25,397 bases of DNA from Larix sibirica (Eukaryota; Streptophyta; Pinopsida; Pinales; Pinaceae), in assembly GCA_004151065.3 (NCBI GenBank), contig NWUY0300007969.1, positions 14,937-40,333 on the forward strand, given 5' to 3'. Both the position numbers and the translations under genes were made by a program. Under the pieces are notes generated by a model. The model was not told where the DNA came from and made no database searches. It saw only the letters and a list, made by a program, of their open reading frames with translations. Positions 1-9,329 of this stretch are shown piece after piece (positions within the stretch are counted from its first letter, which is position 1; each line of letters starts with the position of its first letter).

Positions 1-517
1 TTATAATCTTCATTGAGAAACTCTGGCAGATTCAGAGAGGGCCTCCTGAATCGTGGGGTACAGCCCTGATTCCACAAGCTTCACACCTACTTCTGTAATG
101 CGTTGTTTATTTGATTTCCTACCCTTCTTTGAATCATCAATAGAGGATTTCCGCTTGAACCCAGGTTGGGCATCAACCCTGATACCCAATTTCTAAGAAT
201 CTTTGGACTTGATGATAGCTTCATGTAGGAGTTTAATCTGTCTGCGAGACACATAGCCCTTCCCCTTTTTGTCGCATTCCTTCTCAATTTCATCCAGATC
301 CAAATCCCCCAGTTCAACCTCCTCCTCGCCATCATCCTCCATGGCATCCGGAAGCACCTCTAGGGGAGAGACCCGTGGTTGGGATATTGGTTCAGCAAGC
401 TATTCCTTGATCTGAGCAGTCGTTTCTTTCGGCATTTTCTCTCCTTTATCATCCACTTCCTCCAAGATCTGAAATGGGTTCTAGCTCGACGTTCCAGTTT
501 CACTCTTCCCTTTCCCT
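1..517 (-). pseudogene. LINE ORF1-like protein, C-terminal tail, decayed
   Basis: Read on the minus strand, one frame runs from about 517 to 1 with only four in-frame stops. It begins GKGKSETGTSS*NPFQILEE, continues as an acidic stretch (EDDGEEEVELGDLDLDEIEK), then KKGKGYVSRRQIKLLHEAII, then a basic part with KRKSSIDDSKKGRKSNKQRI. It ends in a short segment containing VGVKLVESGLYPTIQEALSE. The NPF-x-(I/V)-L-x-E motif followed by an acidic and then a basic tail is typical of the end of plant L1-type LINE ORF1 proteins, which bind nucleic acid. The conserved DUF4283 and zinc-knuckle parts would lie upstream (higher coordinates), but sequence beyond the N at 518 is unrelated and A+T-rich. ORF2 would lie to the left of position 1. 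The family call rests on remembered similarity, so it is moderate. Confidence 0.5.
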
Positions 518-518
518 N
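518..518. other. Single N, probable contig join
   Basis: A lone N separates protein-like, more G+C-rich sequence on the left from A+T-rich non-coding sequence on the right. The sudden change suggests an assembly join, not one uncertain base. Confidence 0.5.
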
Positions 519-1479
519 ATGTTATCAATAATAGCTTACATATGCGTAATTTATACTAGTGTAATTGTATAGTTTCTAGGATATCCAAACAATAGAATTG
601 CAGTTTTAATAAGTTTATAAAATCATACAACCCATTGCAAAGTCACAGCGTGACAATAAACAAATCAGCGATTGTAGCATTGAAACAAATTACTAAACAT
701 TAAAAAAAAATCATTTATTTTTTTTTATAAAGAACATAAATTTGAATTAAAAAAAATTATAAAGAAATTGATCTCAAGCAGAGAGTCCATCCATATCTTA
801 TTGTATAGTCTCATTCAGTTAATAATTGAATGAGAGGCTTAACTTTGTTGTGCAATGTTATCCACGTATAAATTTAGATATGAGTTATCGTAGTTGGGTC
901 CATAGATTATCCAGGACAATGAAAGTTAAGCTATGTGTTGTGGATGTGTTTGGAGTTGAGCATTGAGCAACTAAGTGGAAGAAGCTACATTTAACGTAGA
1001 AACTACATTTAAACTTAATTTTAAATGTTATAAAGTTTCATCGTGATTTAAATTTTGATAAATAACATTGATGGAACGTCTGGTAGACTCGGTTGGCTTT
1101 TTTCCTTTGTTGTTTCCTAATCATCCATTCTCAACCATCTAAAAAATTGACTGGAAAAAATTGAGGCATCCCTTCAATTACAAAGTTGCAAAATAACAAT
1201 CAATTTCATTATTGAAGAGTACAATACAAATTAATTTTTTCTTGCATGGAAAAAATTGTTATACCCTTCTATGAAGAATAAATTAGGCACTGAAGTGAGT
1301 TGAAGGCTTCAAATTTGAAGCCTGGTTTCATATCCAAATCTGTTATGTAAAAATTAAATAAAATATGAAAATGACATTCGTAGAGACAAAAATAATAAAT
1401 CAATACGATGAGACCATTCTTTGATGTTAAGTGGAGCGAATGTGATATAAACATAAATGTACAATGGTCTCATATGTTT
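519..1479. other. A+T-rich spacer, no gene seen
   Basis: Non-coding in all frames as far as can be read, with poly(A) and poly(T) runs around 702-730 and many stops. The longest open stretch (1269-1454, minus) has no recognisable domain and is typical of chance in such composition. Confidence 0.6.
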
Positions 1480-1593
1480 GTGATTGTGACACGCGTATAA
1501 TTTGTTTAATACATCTTTTTAATGTATATTTGTTTTGTGATTGTGACACGCGTATAATTTGTTTTATACATCTTGTTAATATATATTTGTATT
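1480..1593. repeat. Two tandem copies of a 57-bp unit
   Basis: GTGATTGTGACACGCGTATA begins at 1480 and again at 1537, exactly 57 bp apart. The two units differ at about four positions, all in the second half. This is a recent local duplication with no coding content. Confidence 0.9.
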
Positions 1594-1631
1594 GTATTTT
1601 ATCAAATCTCTTATAATAACAACACCTGTTT

Positions 1632-2100
1632 TATATATATATATATATAATTTTATTTATTAGTTATCAACTAACGACATTCTAGAACAGCATTATAATA
1701 AAAAGTATGTGAATAACCTCCATATAATTATATATGGACAACTAAGTCTATCATGCACATCATTTCATTGAAAAAAATAGTTAAGAGTTTGAACATTTAC
1801 CTCAATTTGTGATTTTATATATATATAACAAGTGCTCATCATTTTATTTTTTTCATTGGTTACACAATAGCGTCATTCTAGGCTCTAGAAAAAATAAAAA
1901 GTATGTGGAATCCTTATGTTAACCACTAAGTGTATCATGAACATCATTCCATTAAAAAAAATAGTTGAGGAGTTGAACATTTTCCTCGATTATTGGTGAG
2001 AATAAAATATAAGAATGTGAGCAACCTCCATATGTGAACAACTAAGTCGTGACAATGCGCAACATTCCATTGAAAAAATATAGTTCATACTCCCATAAAC
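1632..2100. repeat. ~190-bp degenerate tandem repeat flanked by TA runs
   Basis: A (TA)9 run at 1632-1649 leads into a unit with CATTCTAG (1678), AATAAAAAGTATGTG, ACAACTAAGT and CATTGAAAAAAATAGTT. A second TA run near 1817 leads into a second copy with CATTCTAG at 1874, a 196-bp offset. A shorter third copy starts near 2001 (GAATGTGAGCAACCTCCATA) and ends near 2095. Copies are clearly diverged, with small indels. No open frame or terminal inverted repeat was recognised. Confidence 0.75.
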
Positions 2101-2990
2101 ATATTCAATATTCAATTGGGTGGTTGAGATATGTGAAGAATGAACCCAAAACAATCCAACACACTGATGACGAGAATGATACACAAATTTTCAATGTCAA
2201 GCAAGACGGATAATCATGATTAATTGTTTTGTTGTTCTATGTTTACATAGTCAATCAAAATTTAAAAATTAAAATAAATTCTCCATTCTAAATAATTTCA
2301 CAAATAATTATTTATGATATGATTATTACATTAAATCAATAAACTTTCAACACATTTCTTCCATAAATACTTACATTGAACTTGATGATATTAATTTTAA
2401 AATCATTAAAAAAATCACTCACAAATAAACATGTTTCTATTTTCATAACACAAAAGACATCCTCTCTCTGCCAAAAAAGACCCACCCATTCCTATATTTA
2501 TTTTTCAATATTTTAAACAAATGAATTCATAGTGTTTTTGACAAACTTCATGAAACATGTGCACCCACTATTCCAAACAATAATCTACTTTATTTGTAAC
2601 ATATCCACCATCTATTATCTTATGTGTTCCCTACTTCTTATGCTAGTTATAATAATGTAATAGTAATAATATTACCATATGTAGATATGTTTGATAATAT
2701 TTATATTAAATAAATAATATAATTATTAATAAATATATATTAATTATAGTGAATTATGTATTATAATTATAATAAAATAGTATATTTATAATTACATTAT
2801 AAATAGTATAATATACATTTATGTGTGTTGATAAAAGCAATACAATTTTTGTAATAGCTTTTAGCAATTGTTAAGGAAGTTTATGGGATGCTAAAGGGAT
2901 GGATGAGCTAAATGATTACGTAGCCCTAGTAAATTAATTGGACAACAACTTGTTAGAAGATCAGATTTTCTCATTCCCATAGAGTTTGAT
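2101..2990. other. Very A+T-rich spacer, no gene seen
   Basis: No coding stretch or RNA gene could be recognised. The part from about 2640 to 2830 is almost pure A+T with many short ATTATA/TATAAT patterns. It separates the repeats on the left from the LINE relic on the right. Confidence 0.6.
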
Positions 2991-3024
2991 TTCTTTGGTT
3001 GAGTAGATTTCAAAACATTTAAAT

Positions 3025-3267
3025 GTGGAGACTTTTCCAAAAGGTGACCGTGTGGATAGAAGTGAAGTCAATGTGATTTGTCTCGTGGGAGATAGATCTT
3101 CCTTTTCAACATCTTCTATTAAGAATACTAAAAATGTCATAAGTGAATCCATTTTAATTGTTCCACCAAACTCTACCTCAAAGAAGGTTTGGACAATAGT
3201 AGTTGAGGAGCGCTTTATTCTAGATCAAGTTGTACTGGAAACAGATCAGTTAATCTCGATGAGATAG
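3025..3267 (+). pseudogene. Possible N-terminal ORF1 remnant of the LINE
   Basis: An 80-codon open frame begins METFPKGDRVDRSEVNVICL and ends at the TAG at 3265-3267. It has no recognised domain. It is placed with the LINE because it lies just upstream, on the same strand, of the DUF4283-like segment. The 190 bp between them is partly open in other frames. It could equally be chance or unrelated sequence. Confidence 0.25.
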
Positions 3268-3460
3268 GTACCTCTGGACGTAGGGTGTTTGAATTTCGAA
3301 GAACGGGTCCTTCAAGTTACGAAGGAATAGGGGGATTTCATTGGGGCCTTTCTACATGTAGTTGAACTCCTAGGAGGTGAGGTCATGATGGATACTCATA
3401 AAAAGGGGGAAAAAGTGAAGGCTTATTAAGAACGGGGAAGGAGATGTATAAATTTTAGAT

Positions 3461-3900
3461 ATGTCTGATACCTCACTTGTTGGCAAGTTTTCATGTTGCC
3501 GCATTTCTATGGAGATATTGATCTCGTGGGTTTCTCAAGATTGGATCCCTAGTTTGGGATACAGTCCTGTGATGCATGGTTTGATGAGGGGTTGGTTGGT
3601 ATTTATATTTCAGTCAAAAAAATATGCACTTTCAATCCTTAAAGGAACTTGGTTTTTGGACAGCTGACCATTATCCCTTAAGCCCTGGCATCCATTGTTT
3701 GATATTTCCACAAAGGCCCTTGAGAGCTCACTGGTCTGGGTCAAACTCCCAAGATATCCTATGGATTTCTGATCCAAAATGGCCATAAGAGCAATCAAAA
3801 ACTAGTTGGTTCAAACAATTAATGTGCAGGGGTTGGTGGGCCAAGCCAAAAAACTAGGCCTAAAAAAAATTCGTAGAGTTGGAGAAGCCAGATATTAGCA
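3461..3900 (+). pseudogene. LINE ORF1 fragment with DUF4283-like domain
   Basis: The frame starts MSDTSLVGKFSCCRISMEIL, followed by ISWVSQDW, GWLVFIFQSKKYALSILKG and TWFLDS, then a stop. It then continues in the same style with PLSLKPWHPLFD, LVWVKLPRYPMDF*SKMAIR and AIKN. This is the usual DUF4283 pattern in plant LINE ORF1 proteins: a phenylalanine-rich fold with a W-x-hydrophobic core, then LSLKPWxPxFD and WV(K/R)LP-x-P-x-(D/E)-(F/Y)(W). ORF1 in this class coats element RNA. The zinc knuckle and C-terminal tail expected after this segment are missing: endonuclease-type sequence begins within about 100 bp, so an internal deletion is likely. Confidence 0.65.
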
Positions 3901-3904
3901 TGTT

Positions 3905-4520
3905 GTAGGAAATGTTGGGTTGGGAGCCCCTATAATTGTTGGGTTATGTAAATTGATGGGAAAATGGGAATTCTTGTTATTGAATTCTACTAGTCTCTTT
4001 GGGAGTGTAATTACAGGTTTGAACAATAGAATGTATCTTGAAAAATCTTACTCAATCCCATCTAGTATGTGTATAAAGTTCTTTGTTCATGGCTTGGGAT
4101 TCTTGATTAGTCTCTTGAATGTTTATGGGTCCTATGATAACAAGCAAGTCTTATTGGATTGATTTTCCATTTATAGGTGTGTAACTCTAATCATTTCATT
4201 CTAGGGTGTACCTCAACTATACCTTGCATCGGTCAGATATTTAGGGAGAAAATGCTCATTTGGACAATTTGGCAAGTTACTTTCTCAACAGCTTGGAAGC
4301 ACGGAATCTAATAAGTGTATAACCTTTGGAGGTTAAACTAGCATGGTCCAACAATCAAGGTGGATTTGATGGGATTGCAAAGAGATTGGATAGATTTCTC
4401 ATCCATGAGGGCCTTCTGATTTAGGCCCAACAAGTAAGGCCTTGGGTTAATGGAAGTAGGTTTTTGGATCATTTCCTATCTTTTTTGGAATTGGATCATT
4501 CAATGCAAAAACCAAGAGAT
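3905..4520 (+). pseudogene. LINE ORF2 endonuclease relic (APE type)
   Basis: Shifting frames give LCKLMGKWEFL, SVITGLNNRMYL and LGFLISLLNVYGSYDNKQ. After 4250 comes VKLAWSNNQGGFDGIAKRLD then RFLIHEGLL, then FLDHFPIFFELD. Plant L1 ORF2 endonucleases nick target DNA. Their C-terminal part has T-W-S/N-N, a DR-(I/F)-L segment and the catalytic SDH-x-P motif. Here the Ser codon of SDH reads TTG (Leu) at 4464-4466, so the catalytic motif is damaged. The early Asn/Glu metal-binding part is barely recognisable. The reading frame is interrupted by several stops between 4150 and 4300. Confidence 0.6.
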
Positions 4521-4639
4521 CCTTTAAATGAAACCTGAGATGGAGTTTGGTGGAAGATTTTATTTCCATGGCTAAGTGATCATGGGTTCCTTTTGATCTA
4601 TCAAGTGATCTATCACCTTGTGATAGGTTGTTAAATACT

Positions 4640-4948
4640 TAAATTCAATTAAAGAGAAAGTCTCTAAATGGGAAGTGAAGAAATATCGTGAAAGAGATCT
4701 TCATTTGAAATTTTTTGAGGAAGAGATGACGAAGTTATTAGTGGCATAGAGGGATTAACAAACAAGGGACTAATAAATGAGGGGATTCTTAAGCAAGTTA
4801 AGTTTTTGAGGAAAAAAGAGAAAATATTTTGTTAGACAAAGAGAGAGACTAGAAGATTAAAAGTCGTGCAGCTTGGCTAGCCCTAGGAGACAATAATACT
4901 AAGTATTCCCGTAAATTTTCATCACATAGGAGACACCAAAACACCATT
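4640..4948 (+). pseudogene. LINE ORF2 linker between endonuclease and RT
   Basis: Fragments read REKVSKWEVKKYRERDLHLK and FFEEEMTKLL, and then SRAAWLALGDNNTKYSRKFS and SHRRHQNTI. A charged helical stretch followed by SRxxWLxxGDxNTKYFHxxAxxRRxxN is the standard junction before the RT of plant L1 ORF2 proteins. Frames are broken by several stops near 4740-4850. Confidence 0.65.
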
Positions 4949-6120
4949 TTGGAAATGCCAACTTTGGATGGCTCCTGGTTTGAGAACATTCAAGCATTGT
5001 CGGCCTTAGTAGTGGAACACTTTCAATCCCTTTTTAGGGAACCTATGGGGGTCAATATTGTCGAAATCCATAAGGCGGTTTCTTTCTTTCCTCAAATGGT
5101 GAATGCGGAAGTGTGTAATCAACTATACGAGACAATGATATGTGAAGAGTTGTTGTGGGTTCTTGGATCCTTTAGCAAGGATAGAATTCTAGGGCATGAT
5201 GGCTGGACAATGGAATTTTTCATAGAATTTTTTGATTTTTTAGGTGAGGACCTCATTCAAGTAGTGGAGGATGTGCGATTGAATAGAAAAGTATTGATAG
5301 TATGAATGTGACCTTCATCACTCTCATATAAAAGGTATATCATCCCTCCTCTTTCAATGACTTTCAACCAATATCATTGTGTAATAGTGTTTCTAAAATG
5401 ATTGTAAAGGTGATAGCAACAAGATTGAAACCTATTATGTCAAGTTGCATGTCGTATTAGTAGTTTGGGAACCTTCAAGTTCATCACATACATGAATTAA
5501 TAGGGTCAAAACATGAAGTGATTCATTCTTTTAGGTTAAGTAATACCCTAGTGGTAGTCCTAAACATAGACCTTTCAAACACCTATGATAGTGTCCTGAA
5601 TTTACCTTCATCTGCTTATGATCCACCTTGGTTTCTCCTTTCCTCTAGTCCAATGGATTATGGGATGTCTCATATGTTAAATTTGTTGTGTTAATAAATG
5701 GATTGGCCTTGGATTTATTTGAATAGAATTTAGAGGGATCAGACAAGGATGCCCCTTGTATCCCTACCTTTTCCTTCTTGTTGTAGATGAATTGAGTCAG
5801 TCAATAGAGGATGCGAAAAGGAAAAGGCCCTTGTTTAGAATTAAAATTGGAAGGGATTTGGTTGCAACTTACTTACTCTTTGTGGATGATGTTTTATGTT
5901 TCTACTCAGCAGTCGTTAGGGATGTCTTTTTACTCTAGGACATCTTCCATCTTTTTAAAAGAACATCGAGGATGGAAGTGAACGAGATGAAATCGACTCC
6001 TTATTTAGCTATAAATGATGATCATGTGTTGAATATTAAAGAGGCCTTTACGTTCCAACATCATAGTCTAGATGATGGTTTCAAGTAACAATTGGAAGAA
6101 GGTGGGCTAGCCAAAAAAAT
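4949..6120 (+). pseudogene. LINE reverse transcriptase relic
   Basis: The longest open piece (4949-5305) has VEHFQSLFREP and LGHDGWTMEFF, the RT start motif (usually PGPDG). Next come VTFITLI*KVYHPSSFNDFQ with PISLCNSVSKMI and VIATRLKPIM (fingers). NIDLSNTYD (catalytic Asp codon GAC at 5569-5571) and WIMGCL follow. Then GIRQGCPLYPYLFLLVVDEL, and LLFVDDVLCFY with both Asp codons of FVDD intact at 5885-5890. MEVNEMKSTPYLAINDD follows after a shift. All core palm motifs can be found, but in at least three frames with many stops. It once copied element RNA into DNA at the nicked target. Confidence 0.85.
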
Positions 6121-6164
6121 TGCGAGGGTGGGGGTTAAAATATATTTTATATTTTGGGTGAGAA

Positions 6165-6500
6165 ATGGAAGCTAAGTATTTATGGATCACCAAATATATC
6201 CTATGGAAGAATATTATGGTCCATAAGTATATTTATCTAGATACTATAGCGAATTGGATCAAAAGGGAACCGAAGAGGTTACTAAATTTTTCCATTCAAT
6301 GGAGGGTGTTGACTTTGTATTTTACTTTAGTGGGATCCTTTTATGCATGGAAAGTTAGTAAAGGGTCTGAAATTAGAGTTGGGAAAGATTGAATAATGGG
6401 ATGTAGTCAAATATTTTATTTTTGGATGCTCTAGTAAAACTACTATAGGAATAGGGGGCGAGTCACTCTAAACTTGATAGTGAAACATGAGGTGATCCAT
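6165..6500 (+). pseudogene. LINE ORF2 C-terminal region, shortened
   Basis: Open piece 6165-6392 reads LWITKYILWKNIMVHKYIYL, DTIANWIKREPKR and SIQWRVLTLYFTLVGSFYAW, then KVSKGSEIRVGKD. This matches the LW-x-x-V-(M/H)-x-KY, then IW(R/K)xL, then W-x-VGxG-x-x-(V/I)xxGxDPW pattern after the RT of plant L1 elements. The preceding thumb region should hold well over a hundred residues, including a GGWGL-type motif. Here only about 40 bp separate the LAKK fragment from this piece, so a sizeable internal deletion is inferred. Similarity fades after 6490. Confidence 0.65.
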
Positions 6501-6520
6501 GAGGATCCCCACATTCGAAA

Positions 6521-7300
6521 AATTTAGAACATACTATTTCTCTTCATCAAAATATTGAAGGGATCAATATCTGTAATGGCTCCACAATTAATGGTTCATG
6601 AACTTGAAGAAATAGTTCCACCTAGATTGGTTAGTTCAATAGTAAGGAAACAAGATGAATTTTCAAGATATTAACCATCGTCTGTGAATATTAAAGTTTC
6701 AATGTCTCTACCACTAGCACCAATAATTGTAGTAGAAAAAATTCACATATAAAGGTTGAAGTAGTTGACTCAAAGAACGTTGTTGATATTGGAGACTTCT
6801 ATAGCTAGAGAACATGAAACAATGTCAAGGCATTTGGAATTTCTTCAACATAATAGAATGGAGAGGTTCCCATCACTAGAATCAAGAGTTGTAACAAGTT
6901 CTCATATAGTTGCTAATGATGTTGAATAGAGAATGCATCTCGATTGGAGAATTCAGTAGTTAGGGTGGAAGAAGAATTGTCAAAATGTTTTCCCTTCCTT
7001 CAATGAATTAGGATAGATAGAGCCTCGTTGCTAAAGTCAAGAGCTAGCATGTCACGTATAGTGGTTGATGAAATGTACAAAGAGTGGAAGTTGTCTAAAC
7101 GTCCATGAAGGCTCACAAAATCGCCACATGTCCCAATAATATTGGTCAACACATATGCTCAAGGTTGGGTCGAAGATGGTTCTCAAAACCAAGTTAAAGT
7201 CATTGAGATTGTTTGTTATCCAAATCCTAAGAGATGTGGAGGTTGATTGGCTATTTAGGGAGTTGTATGCTCACTAGATACCTAAGTTGTTAATTCAATA
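6521..7300. other. Protein-like debris, unidentified
   Basis: Plus-strand pieces look coding-like but are unidentified: SISVMAPQLMVHELEEIVPP near 6560, SIAREHETMSRHLEFLQHNR then MERFPSLESRVV near 6800-6890, and SRASMSRIVVDEMYKEWKLS near 7040. Stops and frame changes are frequent. The helical, Glu/Arg-rich style would suit retrotransposon gag remnants or the 3' end of another element. No named domain could be assigned. Confidence 0.3.
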
Positions 7301-7309
7301 AGTTAGTTA

Positions 7310-8318
7310 ATATTTTCTAATAGTAGTGTATCTCCGCTTTTGCTACTCTTTCCCCACCCAGATAAAATTGAGGATATCTAGAAATAAGATGCAACCTCCT
7401 TTATCATCAGCTATAATACAGAGATATATAAGATCGGGTCAACTCATTTTGGATTTTTCCTAGTTGAACCACATTGGAGCAAAGCGACGGGATTTGGAGG
7501 GGATTTGAATCCCAATGAATCTAGGTAAAAGGGATAAGGATTTACCAATACGCCATGGGTCTGTTAATCAACATAAAAGGACCAATTTGTATTTATGAGT
7601 GCAAATTATTTTTTAAGTCATTTTCACCATTTGTAAAAAATAAATAAACTCTTTGTAAAGGAGAACATTCTATTGAAGCCTCTTATAAAGAGGTTATATA
7701 TATTTTGTAAAAGGATAATATCCACTTAGTGTGAGAAAATTTAACCCTTTGTAAAGGAGAGAACCAACCCCTTAGTGGGAGAATGCTTTTATCCCTTCTT
7801 ATAAAAGGAGAAGTTCTTTGTAAAGGAGAATTAATGAAGCAATTTGTCAATTTAGTGAACCCAAAGATGTATCCAGAATTTGGTGAACTCTATTAGAAAT
7901 ATAGTTTCCATATTGTCTCATTGTTATTTTCATTTTATGTATGTGTAGGTGCATTTGTAAAGGTTAGGTGTAGTGGATCGGAAACCAAGTATCGATGCTC
8001 GACAAAGTTGATCAAACTTCGTATAAAAGGTGCATACTTTCTTCTTCTTTCAAAACTTTTTTTATGATGATGCATGATCAATGTTAAGGAAAATGTGTAA
8101 TAATTAGTTTATATCTATGTCAATGAAACTAACCCACTCACTGGGGAAGACATGCTTTTCTTTCTAGCAGTTCCCTTACAACACTTGCTCTTTAGTTTCA
8201 ATTTTAAATACTGAATTTTAATTATTATGCCAATTTTCAAGTTATTGATGAAAATTTGAGAAAATTTAATTGAAAAGAAAAAAATGGAGTCAGTTTTATA
8301 ATGCTCATTTTTGGATAA
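7310..8318 (+). mobile_element. Putative 5' LTR/leader of an LTR retrotransposon
   Basis: A TATA-like ATATATAAG lies at about 7424-7432, followed by AATAAATAAA near 7638, short repeats at 7651-7830, and a good primer-binding site at 8322. This order (promoter, poly(A) signal, leader, PBS) fits a 5' LTR with the element reading rightward. Exact LTR ends could not be fixed: no clean CA end lies directly before the PBS and no second LTR copy was found in the window. The boundaries are therefore estimates. Confidence 0.35.
7651..7830. repeat. Imperfect CTTTGTAAAGGAGAA repeats
   Basis: CTTTGTAAAGGAGAA occurs perfectly at 7651 and 7816, as CTTTGTAAAGGAGAG at 7747, and as TTTGTAAAAGGATAA at 7703. 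A companion motif CTTAGTG(T/G)GAGAA follows the second and third copies (about 7724 and 7771). Spacing is roughly 45-70 bp. Confidence 0.75.
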
Positions 8319-8321
8319 AGT

Positions 8322-8333
8322 TGGTATTAGAGC
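8322..8333 (+). other. Primer-binding site, tRNA-iMet type
   Basis: TGGTATTAGAGC matches TGGTATCAGAGC, the standard plant LTR-retrotransposon primer-binding site complementary to the 3' end of initiator tRNA-Met, at 11 of 12 positions. It is followed by AAGGTTG, as is common. It implies a 5' LTR to the left and an internal region to the right, agreeing with the G-patch-coding relic at 8603. Confidence 0.6.
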
Positions 8334-8602
8334 AAGGTTGTCTAAAGGGTTTGTTAACATCTATTCCACTTTGTGTTAGATTCTTCCATATGGTCCATTT
8401 ACAATTTGGAAGTGCAAGCTTCTTGGTTTCAAAAGAACAACCATGTGAAAATCTCTAAAGAGAGAAAAGCTTCAATATCTTGAAGATATAAATTGGCAGA
8501 ATATTCATGAGAAAAACTCGGTAATTAAGAAGAAGACTACAATTCTGAAAGAATTAGAAGCATGAGCTGTAAGACACACTATTGTTCCATGGAGGTTTTT
8601 TC

Positions 8603-9125
8603 ATGGGAATCATTCAAGAGTTGCAACGTGAGTTGCAAGCCAAGGACAAGAATGGTGAAGTAGTGTAGGAGAAAGAAGAGTCTACCATGCAAAGGTGACC
8701 ATCCTCTTCTACAGATGCCTAAACGATGACTCAAGTATGCATCATAAGTGATTCACCTTTTTCTCTCTCTTCCCATCAAGATGTAGATTCATTTTTTGGT
8801 GAATTTGAGAACCACACTCGGGGTATTGGTTTTAAGTTGCTAACCAATATGGGATTTGATGAAAAGGGCCTTGGCATCAATGGCCAAGAAATGAATAATT
8901 CCATATAGGTTGAAAAATACCTTGTTATCGAGGTTTGAGATATGTTAGTAGCAAAGGATAAATTGGAGACTGTTCCAAGGCAACTAGAGCAAGAGAACCT
9001 TCAACAGAAGATCCCAAACCACTAGCTCTACATAAACAACCCATGCAAGAAGATGGTGCACCACTCCATGATGGTGAGAGTGAGTGAAAGTTAGAATCAA
9101 GAACATTGGATCCTTTCAATCATGG
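8603..9125 (+). pseudogene. Retrotransposon gag-region relic with G-patch domain
   Basis: A frame from ATG 8603 reads MGIIQELQRELQAKDKNGEV (coiled-coil-like), continues through three stops, then is open from 8726 as MTQVCIISDSPFSLSSHQDV. The segment from about 8818 reads TRGIGFKLLTNMGFDEKGLG and INGQEMNN. This is a G-patch signature: a G-x-K-L-L core, then M-G-(F/Y), then KGLG and GQ. After a frameshift near 8930 the reading continues RGLRYVSSKG, resembling the RGLGY tail often found after retroelement G-patches. G-patches bind RNA or activate helicases; in retroelements they sit near protease or gag. It lies 270 bp downstream of the PBS. It cannot now encode a working protein. Confidence 0.6.
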
Positions 9126-9257
9126 GAAAAGAATCAAGAAATAATGCAAAGCATATCCAAACAGAGATGAACATTACAAAGGAGGAGTTAAAACATTTTT
9201 CTCTCATTAGACTTGCACAAAGCACATCCCTAAATATTTGGAAAACATAAGTACTCC

Positions 9258-9310
9258 AATGTTTTCTTCAATTATGAGAAGAATGGCCATGTAACACAAA
9301 ATTTGTGGTA
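9258..9310 (+). pseudogene. Decayed CCHC zinc-knuckle-like segment
   Basis: The frame reads NVFFNYEKNGHVTQNLWY. The arrangement F-x2-Y-x4-H-x4-L has exactly the C-x2-C-x4-H-x4-C spacing of a gag zinc knuckle, with KNGHVTQN matching the usual K-x-GH-x-x-x-x core. The three cysteine positions read Phe, Tyr and Leu; the first two fit single G-to-T or G-to-A changes from TGC or TGT. It lies just after the G-patch relic, a sensible place for a nucleocapsid motif. The match is short and could be chance. Confidence 0.35.
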
Positions 9311-9329
9311 TGTGTTACCACCCAGTATT

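Larger units (their letters stand above)
3025..6520 (+). mobile_element. Decayed L1-type LINE (non-LTR retrotransposon)
   Basis: Order on the plus strand is ORF1 fragment with a DUF4283-like domain (3461-3900), endonuclease relic (3905-4520), linker (4640-4945), reverse transcriptase relic (4949-6120) and shortened C-terminal region (6165-6500). Frames change many times and contain stops throughout, so the copy is dead. No poly(A) tail or target-site duplication could be identified, so the outer ends are estimates based on where coding similarity fades. It has the same orientation as the gypsy relic at 13399 and opposite orientation to the ORF1 tail at 1-517. Confidence 0.8.

Noticed and set aside
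87-347. 86-codon minus-strand open frame starting MPWRMMARRR
   Set aside because: It overlaps the LINE ORF1 tail in another frame. The adjacent frame reads as a sensible acidic-basic protein, so this is a shadow.
7651-7830. Could the spaced repeats be a CRISPR array?
   Set aside because: Repeats are short, imperfect and unevenly spaced, no cas genes are present, and the context is plant retrotransposon DNA.
8726-8908. G-patch frame as a host RNA-processing gene
   Set aside because: Only a short segment is present, next to a PBS and followed by a zinc-knuckle-like relic, with no introns or further host domains. A retroelement origin is more likely, though not proven.
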